Source: a virus
IMG/VR virus record: IMGVR_UViG_3300017749_000123
Location: 1 to 25,104 of that record
DNA length: 25,104 bases
Reading direction: 5' to 3' (one strand)
Below the pieces are notes generated by a model, which saw only the letters and a list, made by a program, of their open reading frames with translations, had not been told where the DNA came from and made no database searches. The position numbers were made by a program, and so were the translations under genes. Shown here piece after piece: positions 7,863 to 13,756 of this stretch (position 1 is its first letter; every line of letters starts with the position of its first letter).

Positions 7863-8591
7863 ATGGCAAAAGAAACAGTAACAGAAGTAATTCACTTAAC
7901 AGACAATTTATTTTCATTCAAGACTACCAGAGATCCTGGATTTAGGTTTGAAGCAGGACAGTTCACAATGATTGGCCTTGACGGGACACCTAAACGTGCA
8001 TACTCCATGGTGAGTGGACCTTACGATGAATACTTGGAGTTTTTATCTATTGTAGTCGAAGACGGACCATTGACATCAGAACTGGTCAAAATTAAAGTTG
8101 GCGATACAGTCAACGTTGGAAAAAAAGCAGTAGGTACATTGATAACCGATTCATTAACAAAGGGAAAAAATCTTTGGTTGATTGGAACTGGAACCGGTAT
8201 TGCGCCTTTTGTTAGCATCTGCCGTGATCCAAAAACATATGTTAAGTTTGAAAACGTGATTGTGTGTCATACTGTGAGAACAAAAAAAGAACTTGCATAC
8301 TACGATTACTTCTTTAATCTGACAATGAAAAACATGATACAATATTTTCCAACAGTCACTAGAGATACCGAATGGGTCAACCAAGGCAGGATCACCAACC
8401 TGATCAAAGATCAAAGTGTTTTCCAAAATTTAGAATTACCTGTGTGGACACATCAGAACGATGCTGTCATGCTGTGTGGTTCCACAGAATTTAATAAGGA
8501 GATGATGGAATACCTAGACCAAGGTGGATGGACAGTGGGCACACTCGGAGAGCCTGCTACCTACGTTTACGAAAAGGCATTTGTAGGATAG
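7863..8591 (+). CDS. fpr: Ferredoxin/flavodoxin-NADP(+) reductase
   Basis: This 242-residue FAD enzyme moves electrons between NADPH and ferredoxin or flavodoxin. The FAD-binding motif RAYSMVS is at 45-51 and the NADP-binding GTGTGIAPF at 108-116. AVMLCGSTEFNKEMMEYL near 205 is the usual nicotinamide-side segment. The protein ends YVYEKAFVG, like the C-terminal extension of bacterial Fpr proteins. The length is near the family norm (about 250). It lies between two radical-SAM-type genes, which suggests that it reduces their clusters through a small carrier not seen in this window. It has its own strong promoter. A reductase of this type is uncommon in phages as far as I know. Confidence 0.88.
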   Translation: MAKETVTEVIHLTDNLFSFKTTRDPGFRFEAGQFTMIGLDGTPKRAYSMVSGPYDEYLEFLSIVVEDGPLTSELVKIKVGDTVNVGKKAVGTLITDSLTKGKNLWLIGTGTGIAPFVSICRDPKTYVKFENVIVCHTVRTKKELAYYDYFFNLTMKNMIQYFPTVTRDTEWVNQGRITNLIKDQSVFQNLELPVWTHQNDAVMLCGSTEFNKEMMEYLDQGGWTVGTLGEPATYVYEKAFVG

Positions 8592-8593
8592 AT

Positions 8594-8599
8594 TAAATA
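8594..8599 (+). promoter_or_regulatory. T4-late-like TAAATA promoter motif
   Basis: TAAATA ends 9 bases before the ATG at 8609 and lies directly after the FNR stop codon. No Shine-Dalgarno is present between them. Confidence 0.35.
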
Positions 8600-8608
8600 T
8601 TGACATTA

Positions 8609-9565
8609 ATGTCAGAAACCAACAGATACAATCCGCAAAAATTTAGAGGAGATGCTTCCAAGACTTATTGTGCGGCTTTTTACAAGCACACAAACATTCG
8701 TTATGACGGAAATGCATATGCTTGTTGCCGTGGAACTCAGCCTGTCACAAAAGTAGAAGGTGAGTCATCTTCGTTGCTTCATACAAACGAGTATCAAAAT
8801 TTAAGAAATAAAACAGAACGAGGAGTCAAGTTAAACGGTTGTTCAAAATGCTATCTAGAAGAAGAACATGGTAAATTTAGTATGCGTCAGCAATTCAATA
8901 AAGAGTTAGGTACTGACAAAGAAGTTAAACTTGAATGGTTAGAAATAGGTTCGATATGGTCAGAAGTAGGAACCCAGGCAGTGAAGTCTGTTATAAAGAT
9001 ACCCGAAACTGTTAGGAGGATTAGATTCATGGAAAGAGAACCTTTCATGACAGGTACTCACAGAAAAATACTGCAAACAATGAAAGATCCAAATCTCAGA
9101 GAGACATCTATTGAGTATGCAACTAATGGTCAATTTATGCTTACTCCGGATGACCATGCACTGCTGTCTAGAGCCAAGCACGTGGTAATTGATGTAAGTG
9201 TTGATGCATTTGGAGGATTGAACTCTATTGTGAGAGAGGGTGTCGATTGGGAAAAAATAGATATGTTCGTTGACGATATCATGGAGAACACAAATTACAA
9301 AATTGGCATATACACTACCTTACACAACAAAGGATGGAAGAATCTTGATAAACTTGCAAAATGGGTGCGTACTAAGATGAAGGCTGATAATATGCGTTGT
9401 TTTTACTGGCAAATAAATCCCTTAACATACCCGGAGCATCTGTGCATATCACACCTGTCTAGTGATGAGAAAGAGCAGTTAATCAAGTGGATCGAGGAAT
9501 ACGATACTATGTTCATTAAGAGTTCGAAGCATTACATTAAAAGTATACTTAATATTGGTAAATAA
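8609..9565 (+). CDS. Twitch-type radical SAM-like protein lacking the CX3CX2C motif
   Basis: This 318-residue protein starts at ATG 8609; a TTG at 8600 is less likely. Its N-terminal 95 residues have C21, C39-C40, C78 and C81 (YAYACC-like, GCSKC), the same layout as the twitch-type auxiliary region of the radical SAM protein at 22041-23330. In that family a strand follows that leads into CxxxCxxC. Here the matching stretch is LEWLEIGSIWSEV (residues 109-120), with no cysteine. The rest keeps a barrel-like pattern (SIEYATNGQFML, VVIDVSVDAFGG). It therefore looks like a relative that has lost the SAM cluster, perhaps a scaffold or substrate-binding partner of the neighbouring enzyme. The role is inferred. 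Confidence 0.65.
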   Translation: MSETNRYNPQKFRGDASKTYCAAFYKHTNIRYDGNAYACCRGTQPVTKVEGESSSLLHTNEYQNLRNKTERGVKLNGCSKCYLEEEHGKFSMRQQFNKELGTDKEVKLEWLEIGSIWSEVGTQAVKSVIKIPETVRRIRFMEREPFMTGTHRKILQTMKDPNLRETSIEYATNGQFMLTPDDHALLSRAKHVVIDVSVDAFGGLNSIVREGVDWEKIDMFVDDIMENTNYKIGIYTTLHNKGWKNLDKLAKWVRTKMKADNMRCFYWQINPLTYPEHLCISHLSSDEKEQLIKWIEEYDTMFIKSSKHYIKSILNIGK

Positions 9566-9592
9566 ACGTAATACAACTACTAAAGGGTAGTT
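9559..9592 (+). promoter_or_regulatory. TAAATA motif and leader hairpin before the 9610 gene
   Basis: TAAATA at 9559-9564 would start a transcript near 9570. AACTAC (9575-9580) and GTAGTT (9587-9592) form a perfect 6-bp stem with a 6-base loop. AAGGAG then follows at the start codon's ribosome-binding distance. The hairpin sits just before the ribosome-binding site, where it could affect initiation or RNA stability. Confidence 0.4.
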
Positions 9593-9609
9593 AATAAGGA
9601 GAAATTAAT

Positions 9610-10083
9610 ATGTTAGTAATTTTAAAATGTACAGCGCCAGCAGAGGCGAGCAGAGAGTGGCCTTCAGCAGTTGCATTTGTAAGAGGTACACAGGACGCAA
9701 CTGTAACTACAAATTACAAAAACGCAATAGCACACACACCAAAAGCATTCAGATCTATTAGATGGATGAAAGCCGACAACAAAACTATGATTCATATCAT
9801 AATTGGAAAACAAGCATGGTGGAACAGTGAGTGGACAAATTATTTCGAACCAACTATCGCGGCAGGTAAACTTGCAGTAGAGAAAATGGTAGAAGAGCAA
9901 ATTGCATTACCAACTACTAATGCCGGAGACATCGATTGGAACAACGTTGCAACTTCAACAGCAGGTGCAGAGATGGAAAAATTGATCGAAGGACTTGGTG
10001 CTGATTGGAAAGACTCTGATAACGAAGGTGCGTTTGACTGGACACAATTTGAAGAGTGGCCATCTAATTTTCCAACTGCATAA
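9610..10083 (+). CDS. Phage protein of unknown function
   Basis: The protein has 157 residues with a strong AAGGAG ribosome-binding site before the ATG. The N-terminal 75 residues (MLVILKCTAPAEASREW, IRWMKADNKTMIHIIIGK) look like an alpha/beta fold. The C-terminal half is acidic and tryptophan-rich (GADWKDSDNEGAFDWTQFEEW). No catalytic motif, signal peptide or membrane segment is visible. The strong translation signals and structured leader suggest that it is made in quantity. I do not recognise a family. Confidence 0.75.
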   Translation: MLVILKCTAPAEASREWPSAVAFVRGTQDATVTTNYKNAIAHTPKAFRSIRWMKADNKTMIHIIIGKQAWWNSEWTNYFEPTIAAGKLAVEKMVEEQIALPTTNAGDIDWNNVATSTAGAEMEKLIEGLGADWKDSDNEGAFDWTQFEEWPSNFPTA

Positions 10084-10114
10084 TTTTTAAAACTAATATT
10101 CATAGGTATGGGTC

Positions 10115-10309
10115 ATGGGAATACATCACACATACAAATCTCAACGGGGCGAGAGAGCAGAACGTAAACAAGCGAAGCAAGATGCTTTGCAAAGGAAGTC
10201 TAATGCTCGAAAGGCTCGTAAAAAATCAGAGGAACAAAAGGACACTATTGTCGTTCCGGAAAATCAAATTATAACATTAGATTTTCTAACCAATCCAGAG
10301 AATAAGTAA
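10115..10309 (+). CDS. Small basic helical protein
   Basis: This 64-residue protein has a highly charged central helix (RGERAERKQAKQDALQRKSNA) and a C terminus with a short hydrophobic stretch (QIITLDFL). Such proteins often bind nucleic acid. It lies 31 bases after the previous gene and 4 bases before the cysteine-rich ORF. No ribosome-binding site of note is seen. The function is unknown. Confidence 0.6.
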   Translation: MGIHHTYKSQRGERAERKQAKQDALQRKSNARKARKKSEEQKDTIVVPENQIITLDFLTNPENK

Positions 10310-10313
10310 CAGT

Positions 10314-10394
10314 ATGAAAACAAAAGATTGTAAAGAATGTGGTTGCACTTGTCCTTGTGACGAAAGTTGTAACTGTCCAGACTGTTGTAACTAA
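10314..10394 (+). CDS. Cysteine-rich 26-residue peptide, metallothionein-like
   Basis: The frame MKTKDCKECGCTCPCDESCNCPDCCN has nine cysteines in 26 residues, arranged as CxxC, CxC and CC pairs. Such spacing is typical of metal-thiolate binding in metallothioneins and small zinc or copper peptides. It begins 4 bases after the preceding stop and its TAA overlaps the stop of the converging minus-strand gene, so it fills the gap exactly. The alternative is chance, but nine cysteines in an AT-rich frame would be unusual. The metal-binding role is inferred from composition only. Confidence 0.55.
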   Translation: MKTKDCKECGCTCPCDESCNCPDCCN

Positions 10395-10684
10395 ACCGGA
10401 TACTTTTTAAGTAACTGATTCCTAATAAACAATTCTATAAATTTTATTGGATCTGTACCTGAGAGTACTGTCTTGTATTTCATTATTGCAATCGTTAAGT
10501 GTTTTGTTTCTCCGTAAAATTCTAATGTTGCTCTTGAACGCATATGTCTAACTGCTAGAGCATTATTTTCAAATAGATAATTTATAAAAGGTGATTCTTT
10601 AATCAAAAGTCTCTTGCCTAATTCTGCCGGCAGATTTTCGTTGTGTTTTTTAAGTTGCAGAGTAAAGAATTTTTTCATCGACAT
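10391..10684 (-). CDS. Phage protein of unknown function
   Basis: This protein has about 97 residues on the minus strand. I place the start at ATG 10684 (MSMKKFF) or 10678. A longer frame would run into the tRNA-Ala gene, whose 3' end is at 10690. The sequence is basic and mixed helix/strand (NLPAELGKRLLIKESPFINYLF, LTIAIMKYKTVLSG), with no known motif. It directly follows four tRNA genes on the same strand and may be read from the same transcript. Its stop overlaps the cysteine-rich ORF. Confidence 0.6.
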   Translation of the reverse strand: MSMKKFFTLQLKKHNENLPAELGKRLLIKESPFINYLFENNALAVRHMRSRATLEFYGETKHLTIAIMKYKTVLSGTDPIKFIELFIRNQLLKKYPV

Positions 10685-10689
10685 AATAA

Positions 10690-10765
10690 TGGTGGAGCGA
10701 GAGGGAATCGAACCCACGACCTCCTGAATGCAAATCAGGCGTTCTCCCGACTGAACTACCGCCCC
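10690..10765 (-). tRNA. tRNA-Ala (anticodon UGC)
   Basis: The gene is 76 bases with an encoded CCA. The acceptor stem GGGGCGG pairs with TCGCTCC (two G-U pairs). The anticodon loop TTTGCAT lies in a CCTGA/TCAGG stem. The T-loop is TTCGATT, with one T-T mismatch in its stem. It is the last of four tRNAs in a minus-strand cluster. Confidence 0.93.
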
Positions 10766-10788
10766 GTGTATGTATATATTGTGTTGAC

Positions 10789-10863
10789 TGGTAGTCCCTA
10801 GGAGAATCGAACTCCTCTTTGCGAGATGAAAACCCGCTGTCCTAACCGATAGACGAAGGGACC
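10789..10863 (-). tRNA. tRNA-Glu (anticodon UUC)
   Basis: The gene is 75 bases with an encoded CCA. The acceptor GGTCCCT pairs with AGGGACT. The anticodon loop is TTTTCAT. The T-arm AGGAG-TTCGATT-CTCCT is perfect. Confidence 0.93.
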
Positions 10864-10870
10864 ATTATAA

Positions 10871-10960
10871 TGGCGGAAGAGGTGAGATTCGAACTCACGA
10901 ATGAATTGCTCCATTGCCGGTTTTCAAGACCGGTGCATTCAACCGCTCTGCCACTCTTCC
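10871..10960 (-). tRNA. tRNA-Ser (anticodon UGA)
   Basis: The gene is 90 bases with an encoded CCA and the long variable arm of class II tRNAs. The acceptor GGAAGAG pairs with CTCTTCC. The anticodon loop CTTGAAA lies between CCGGT and ACCGG. The T-loop is TTCGAAT. Confidence 0.93.
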
Positions 10961-10971
10961 AAGTTGTTCTT

Positions 10972-11006
10972 TACCAAAAATACCAAAAACACCAAATATA
11001 CCAATG
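10972..11006. repeat. Short tandem repeat, 9-base unit
   Basis: Four near-identical units lie between tRNA-Ser and tRNA-Thr: TACCAAAAA, TACCAAAAA, CACCAAATA and TACCAATG. The first two are exact copies. No coding or promoter role is seen. Confidence 0.6.
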
Positions 11007-11025
11007 TGTGTTGTTTAGTGAAATG

Positions 11026-11101
11026 TGGTGCCCCTGGAAGGACTTGAACCTCCAACCTACTGATTACAAATCAGTTGCTCTACCAGTTGAGCCACAGGGG
11101 C
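11026..11101 (-). tRNA. tRNA-Thr (anticodon UGU)
   Basis: The gene is 76 bases with an encoded CCA. The acceptor GCCCCTG pairs with CAGGGGC. The anticodon loop TTTGTAA lies in an ACTGA/TCAGT stem. The T-loop is TTCAAGT. It is first in the minus-strand tRNA cluster. Upstream on the same strand, a TAGACA-like box (11137-11142) and TATAGT/TATAAC sequences (11111-11121) are a possible promoter. Confidence 0.93.
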
Positions 11102-11215
11102 AATATGTTTGTTATACTATACTATAAACCTGCGTTTGTCTACCCTTTAAACGTGCATACAGCAACGTACAGCGGTGGTAACAACGGGTCTGGAGTAGTT
11201 GTATACTAGTCATTA

Positions 11216-11246
11216 TATATGCATATAAAGGTGCGTAAAACACGCA
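11216..11246. promoter_or_regulatory. Palindrome and hairpin upstream of a sigma70-type promoter
   Basis: TATATGCATATA (11216-11227) is a perfect 12-base palindrome. TGCGT (11232-11236) and ACGCA (11242-11246) form a 5-bp stem. Both lie within 45 bases upstream of the -35 box at 11258, a usual place for activator or repressor sites. The role is inferred. Confidence 0.35.
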
Positions 11247-11257
11247 TATCTGGTATG

Positions 11258-11285
11258 TTGACAATGCATAAATATTTTGTATAAT
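11258..11285 (+). promoter_or_regulatory. Consensus sigma70-type promoter
   Basis: TTGACA (11258-11263) and TATAAT (11280-11285) are perfect consensus with a 16-base spacer. The predicted +1 is 11292, the A of the next ATG, so the mRNA should be leaderless. Confidence 0.75.
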
Positions 11286-11291
11286 AGCATT

Positions 11292-11477
11292 ATGAGAGAT
11301 ACAAAACTTTTACAAACATATCACGATAAACAAGTTCGTGAAAATAAAGAGAAGCAACTGCAAAGACATCTTCGTAAAGAAGTTGACACGGGTGCAGGTG
11401 GTACTCAAAAGTATGTAATCAAAAGCGGAGCCAATAAAGGTAAAATTGCAGAAGGTTTTTCTAAGGATAAGTCTTAG
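11292..11477 (+). CDS. Small basic protein of unknown function
   Basis: The protein has 61 residues starting at ATG 11292. A TTG at 11277 would overlap the promoter -10 box and is rejected. The N-terminal half is a charged helix (LLQTYHDKQVRENKEKQLQR). The C-terminal half is glycine/lysine-rich (GAGGTQKYVIKSGANKGK). It is read from a consensus early-type promoter with possible operator sites, so it may be made soon after infection. Position and basicity make a host-directed or DNA-binding role possible, but nothing shows it. Confidence 0.65.
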   Translation: MRDTKLLQTYHDKQVRENKEKQLQRHLRKEVDTGAGGTQKYVIKSGANKGKIAEGFSKDKS

Positions 11478-11485
11478 CAATATTG

Positions 11486-11713
11486 ATGGATAATTTTTTA
11501 AATTCAAAAAAATTTATTTTACTTTTGGCTTTTTTGCTTTTGTGTGCAGGACTATTTGGTTGTGCAAAACCAACGGCGAAAGTTGACGAACAAAAACTTG
11601 GTGCCATTGGCAATATGCTTGGATGTATGTTCAATCCTTCACTTTGTGAAAAAGGCAAAGTTCCTAAAGACGATGAAGAGGAATGGAACGAAATAACAAA
11701 AGAAACTAATTAA
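11486..11713 (+). CDS. Small lipoprotein
   Basis: The protein has 75 residues from ATG 11486. After a charged start (MDNFLNSKK), a hydrophobic segment runs to the lipobox LFGC with C26 as the lipid-bearing cysteine. The mature part is acidic (DDEEEWNEITKE) with two further cysteines. It is predicted to be anchored to a membrane facing the periplasm. A spanin (Rz1-like) role is possible, but no Rz-like partner is adjacent. It lies 8 bases after the upstream gene and converges with the gene ending at 11710. Confidence 0.65.
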   Translation: MDNFLNSKKFILLLAFLLLCAGLFGCAKPTAKVDEQKLGAIGNMLGCMFNPSLCEKGKVPKDDEEEWNEITKETN

Positions 11714-12024
11714 ATTTCTAGGCGATCAGGTTTAAAGTCTAACCCTTCTAACTCTTTGGGTTTACCTAATGGATATGACGGTTCTATGGTAAACTCCTCG
11801 CCGGTCTCATCGTTCTTACAACCTGCAAGTAACCAATCCCACTCAAAATCACCTTTGTTAACAAAATCCCAAAGTACATCATAGGTGCCGTTGTTTCTTG
11901 TTTGTAGTAGTAATTCTGCTTTGCATTCTTCCATGGTGTCAAACGACTGACCCATTCTAAATGTTTGCTGTGTTGCTATTGGATCTTGTGTGATGAGATA
12001 AGCAAGTATTAAAATTTTATACAT
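11710..12024 (-). CDS. Small exported protein of the FxTMxEC type
   Basis: The protein has 104 residues from ATG 12024. The N terminus MYKILILAYLIT is a short hydrophobic export signal. The mature part contains SFDTMEECKAELLLQ and a later LLAGCKN, so two cysteines could form a disulfide. The gene at 14006-14305 shares this pattern (FETMAECEMYL ... YEC). It is the last gene of a three-gene minus-strand operon with two lipoproteins, and the start is one base after the preceding stop. Periplasmic location is inferred. The function is unknown. Confidence 0.65.
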   Translation of the reverse strand: MYKILILAYLITQDPIATQQTFRMGQSFDTMEECKAELLLQTRNNGTYDVLWDFVNKGDFEWDWLLAGCKNDETGEEFTIEPSYPLGKPKELEGLDFKPDRLEI

Positions 12025-12025
12025 T

Positions 12026-12241
12026 TTATTTTTTTGTTTTGTGCATATCAAACAAATGTTGACTTGGAGTTTTACCTGTTGCTTCATGAACTCCAAAATC
12101 TATTGCACTGGATATAGCACTTCGTTGATAGTTGCCTGTCGCGGCTCCTGTAATTGAACTAGTTCCTATACTGCCAATCAAAGGTAGAGAACAACCTTGT
12201 AAAAAAATTACCGCAACTAATGTTGTAATTGCTTTATACAT
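12026..12241 (-). CDS. Small lipoprotein with glycine/serine-rich mature part
   Basis: The protein has 71 residues. The hydrophobic signal ends in lipobox FLQGC with C17 modified. The mature segment (IGSIGTSSITGAATGNYQ) resembles glycine-zipper regions of small phage and bacterial envelope proteins, followed by a polar tail. It starts 3 bases after the previous gene of the operon. It is predicted to be a membrane-anchored periplasmic lipoprotein. The role is unknown. Confidence 0.7.
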   Translation of the reverse strand: MYKAITTLVAVIFLQGCSLPLIGSIGTSSITGAATGNYQRSAISSAIDFGVHEATGKTPSQHLFDMHKTKK

Positions 12242-12244
12242 AAA

Positions 12245-12439
12245 TTATTTTTTTGGTATAAACTTACAATCTTCTTGTGTTGCTTTTATACCTTCTTGTT
12301 TTGAGTAAACCCAAACGTGTGACCAAATTACTTGATCATCAGTTAACTTACATTTTTTTCCAAATGAAAGTCTGGGGTCTTTAATAGGTGTACAACCTAC
12401 AAAAAGCATTAAAGTTATTAAACTTAATATTAATTTCAT
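12245..12439 (-). CDS. Small lipoprotein, first gene of an envelope operon
   Basis: The protein has 64 residues from ATG 12439. A 77-residue frame starting further upstream would include the promoter motif and is rejected. The signal MKLILSLITLMLFVGC ends in a clear lipobox with C16. The mature part has two more cysteines (KKCKLTDD, EDCKFIPKK), likely a disulfide. It is expressed from an AATAAATA motif 5 bases upstream, with no ribosome-binding site, and leads the operon of three exported proteins. Confidence 0.7.
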   Translation of the reverse strand: MKLILSLITLMLFVGCTPIKDPRLSFGKKCKLTDDQVIWSHVWVYSKQEGIKATQEDCKFIPKK

Positions 12440-12444
12440 ATACG

Positions 12445-12450
12445 TATTTA
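12445..12450 (-). promoter_or_regulatory. T4-late-like AATAAATA promoter motif
   Basis: On the minus strand TAAATA ends 5 bases before the ATG at 12439. With T4 late promoter geometry (TATAAATA from -13 to -6) the +1 is the A of the ATG. Confidence 0.5.
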
Positions 12451-12495
12451 TTATACACACACATTTAAATTCTGTCAAGGGGTCTAAAAATCAGG

Positions 12496-12501
12496 TAAAT
12501 A
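12496..12501 (+). promoter_or_regulatory. T4-late-like TAAATA promoter motif
   Basis: TAAATA lies 9 bases before the ATG at 12511. There is no Shine-Dalgarno between them. Confidence 0.35.
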
Positions 12502-12510
12502 CAGTCGTAT

Positions 12511-13083
12511 ATGGAATATTTTGAATTACCACAGTTAAAGGTTAATAGCGAAGAACACATTGATGCTATTGATAAACTAGAGCAGTACTTTAGACCAGTA
12601 TCTCTAAAACCTGAAGGACATCAGGTTGTATATGAGGGTGTATCTGAAGATGCTAATCCAGATGACTGGACGTACTATCAAGATTTGGATCATGACGCAA
12701 ACTTTGATTCAAACCCTTTGGTAGAAAAAATATGCCAAGACGCTTGTAAAATTTTAAACTTGCCTCGAAGCAAAGTTGTTAGAAGGCAGTACACTAAAAT
12801 GAAACCAGGCTGGTCACTTAATATACATCGTGATGTTGCTAGACAAGTTGCACTACTTGTAGAGTTTGTTGATGCAAAGGGAGATATCACGTGGTATAAT
12901 GATAAACGTGAACCAACTAAAACTTTAGTTTATGGTCCACCGGTTGTTGTTAACACCAGGCAGTTGCATAGTGCAAGGGCAAACGATATCAAAAGATTTG
13001 GATTCCAAATTGATTTTGATTATAACATGAACATCGACGAAGTGTACAATGCGTACAAAACTTCGGAGTGGTTCTTAAATTAG
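12511..13083 (+). CDS. 2-oxoglutarate/Fe(II) oxygenase-like protein
   Basis: This 190-residue protein has the metal-binding facial triad of the cupin-fold oxygenases: H106-x-D108 in the segment SLNIHRDVARQVALL, and a distal H153 in VVVNTRQLHSARAND. R162 (KRFGFQID) about nine residues later is well placed to bind 2-oxoglutarate. The layout is closest to aspartyl/asparaginyl or prolyl hydroxylase types. The target could be a protein, a nucleobase or a small molecule. It heads a plus-strand unit followed by three small proteins that have their own ribosome-binding sites. Substrate unknown. Confidence 0.7.
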   Translation: MEYFELPQLKVNSEEHIDAIDKLEQYFRPVSLKPEGHQVVYEGVSEDANPDDWTYYQDLDHDANFDSNPLVEKICQDACKILNLPRSKVVRRQYTKMKPGWSLNIHRDVARQVALLVEFVDAKGDITWYNDKREPTKTLVYGPPVVVNTRQLHSARANDIKRFGFQIDFDYNMNIDEVYNAYKTSEWFLN

Positions 13084-13092
13084 GAGAAAAAT

Positions 13093-13254
13093 ATGAACTG
13101 GTTAAAAGACAGAGCAAAAGAAAGAACTTCAATAGACGGAGCAACATTGATTGTTGTTTGCGGAATTGCATTATTTTTCACTCCACTAATAAAGATCGCG
13201 GCTTGGGCCGGATTGATTTATGGTGCGTGGACAATATGGAAAAAAGAAGACTAA
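13093..13254 (+). CDS. Small membrane protein
   Basis: A 53-codon frame has an AGGAG site at 13082-13086 and ATG at 13093. It starts with a charged amphipathic stretch (MNWLKDRAKERTSIDG). Two hydrophobic segments follow, TLIVVCGIALFF and LIKIAAWAGLIYGAWTIW, ending KKED. It probably spans the membrane as one hairpin or a single long helix. It follows the oxygenase gene closely. Small membrane proteins of this form are seen in marine T4-like phages. No function is known to me. Confidence 0.7.
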   Translation: MNWLKDRAKERTSIDGATLIVVCGIALFFTPLIKIAAWAGLIYGAWTIWKKED

Positions 13255-13289
13255 TAAATTAACCCTAGATTAATAAAGGAGAAACTTTT

Positions 13290-13544
13290 ATGTGGAAGTG
13301 GTTAGAAAAAATTGTTGGTACATACGAGAAGCCTCTTGTATTAACTAACGAAGTTAAACCTAAACGTGCTAGAGGTAAAAAGGGTAGATACAAAGCAGAC
13401 GACAAATCTACTAAAGATATTAACGAAGCATGGGTAGGAGGCAAGGCTCCAAAAAAGAAAAGAGCAGTTAAGAAGAAGCCTAGCAAAAAAAAAAGAAAAA
13501 TAAAAAAAGATCCGTATAACGAACCGTGGAACGGTATCGTATAG
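13290..13544 (+). CDS. Lysine-rich basic protein
   Basis: The protein has 84 residues with an AAGGAG site before the ATG. It begins MWKWLEKIVGTYEKPLVL. Two highly basic stretches follow (KPKRARGKKGRYK and a long run of Lys/Arg from about residue 56), and it ends DPYNEPWNGIV. The charge suggests binding to DNA, RNA or the inner face of the membrane. Low-complexity lysine runs make homology hard to judge. It sits in the same plus-strand unit as the oxygenase. Confidence 0.65.
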   Translation: MWKWLEKIVGTYEKPLVLTNEVKPKRARGKKGRYKADDKSTKDINEAWVGGKAPKKKRAVKKKPSKKKRKIKKDPYNEPWNGIV

Positions 13545-13555
13545 TAGGAATAACA

Positions 13556-13717
13556 ATGAGATTGATTTTGTTGTTCCTACTTGGATTGACACTTGTAGGT
13601 TGTGCTACTGTTAATCAAACATACACTCTTCCTACTGCATACACCTATCCCGAAGAACGCAACGTACTTGTTGCTTGGCCTATTGAACCCGTGGATACAC
13701 AGAACCTCGGCCAATAA
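13556..13717 (+). CDS. Small lipoprotein
   Basis: The protein has 53 residues from ATG 13556, with AGGAA upstream and 11 bases after the previous stop. The signal MRLILLFLLGLTLVGC has a textbook lipobox with C16. The mature part is short and polar with several prolines (TLPTAYTYPEERNVL). It is predicted to be a membrane-anchored periplasmic lipoprotein of the size of Rz1-type outer spanins. No inner spanin is adjacent, so that role is only a possibility. Confidence 0.65.
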   Translation: MRLILLFLLGLTLVGCATVNQTYTLPTAYTYPEERNVLVAWPIEPVDTQNLGQ

Positions 13718-13756
13718 GATACTTTAATAATTTTGTAAATTTTTTGTTAAGATCTA

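Noticed and set aside
10870-11127. Plus-strand frame of 85 codons across the tRNA-Ser and tRNA-Thr genes
   Set aside because: It is the antisense of two well-formed tRNA genes, and its sequence is explained entirely by them.
13068-13262. Plus-strand frame of 64 codons after the oxygenase gene
   Set aside because: It is a different frame over the small membrane protein at 13093-13254, which has a ribosome-binding site and membrane segments.
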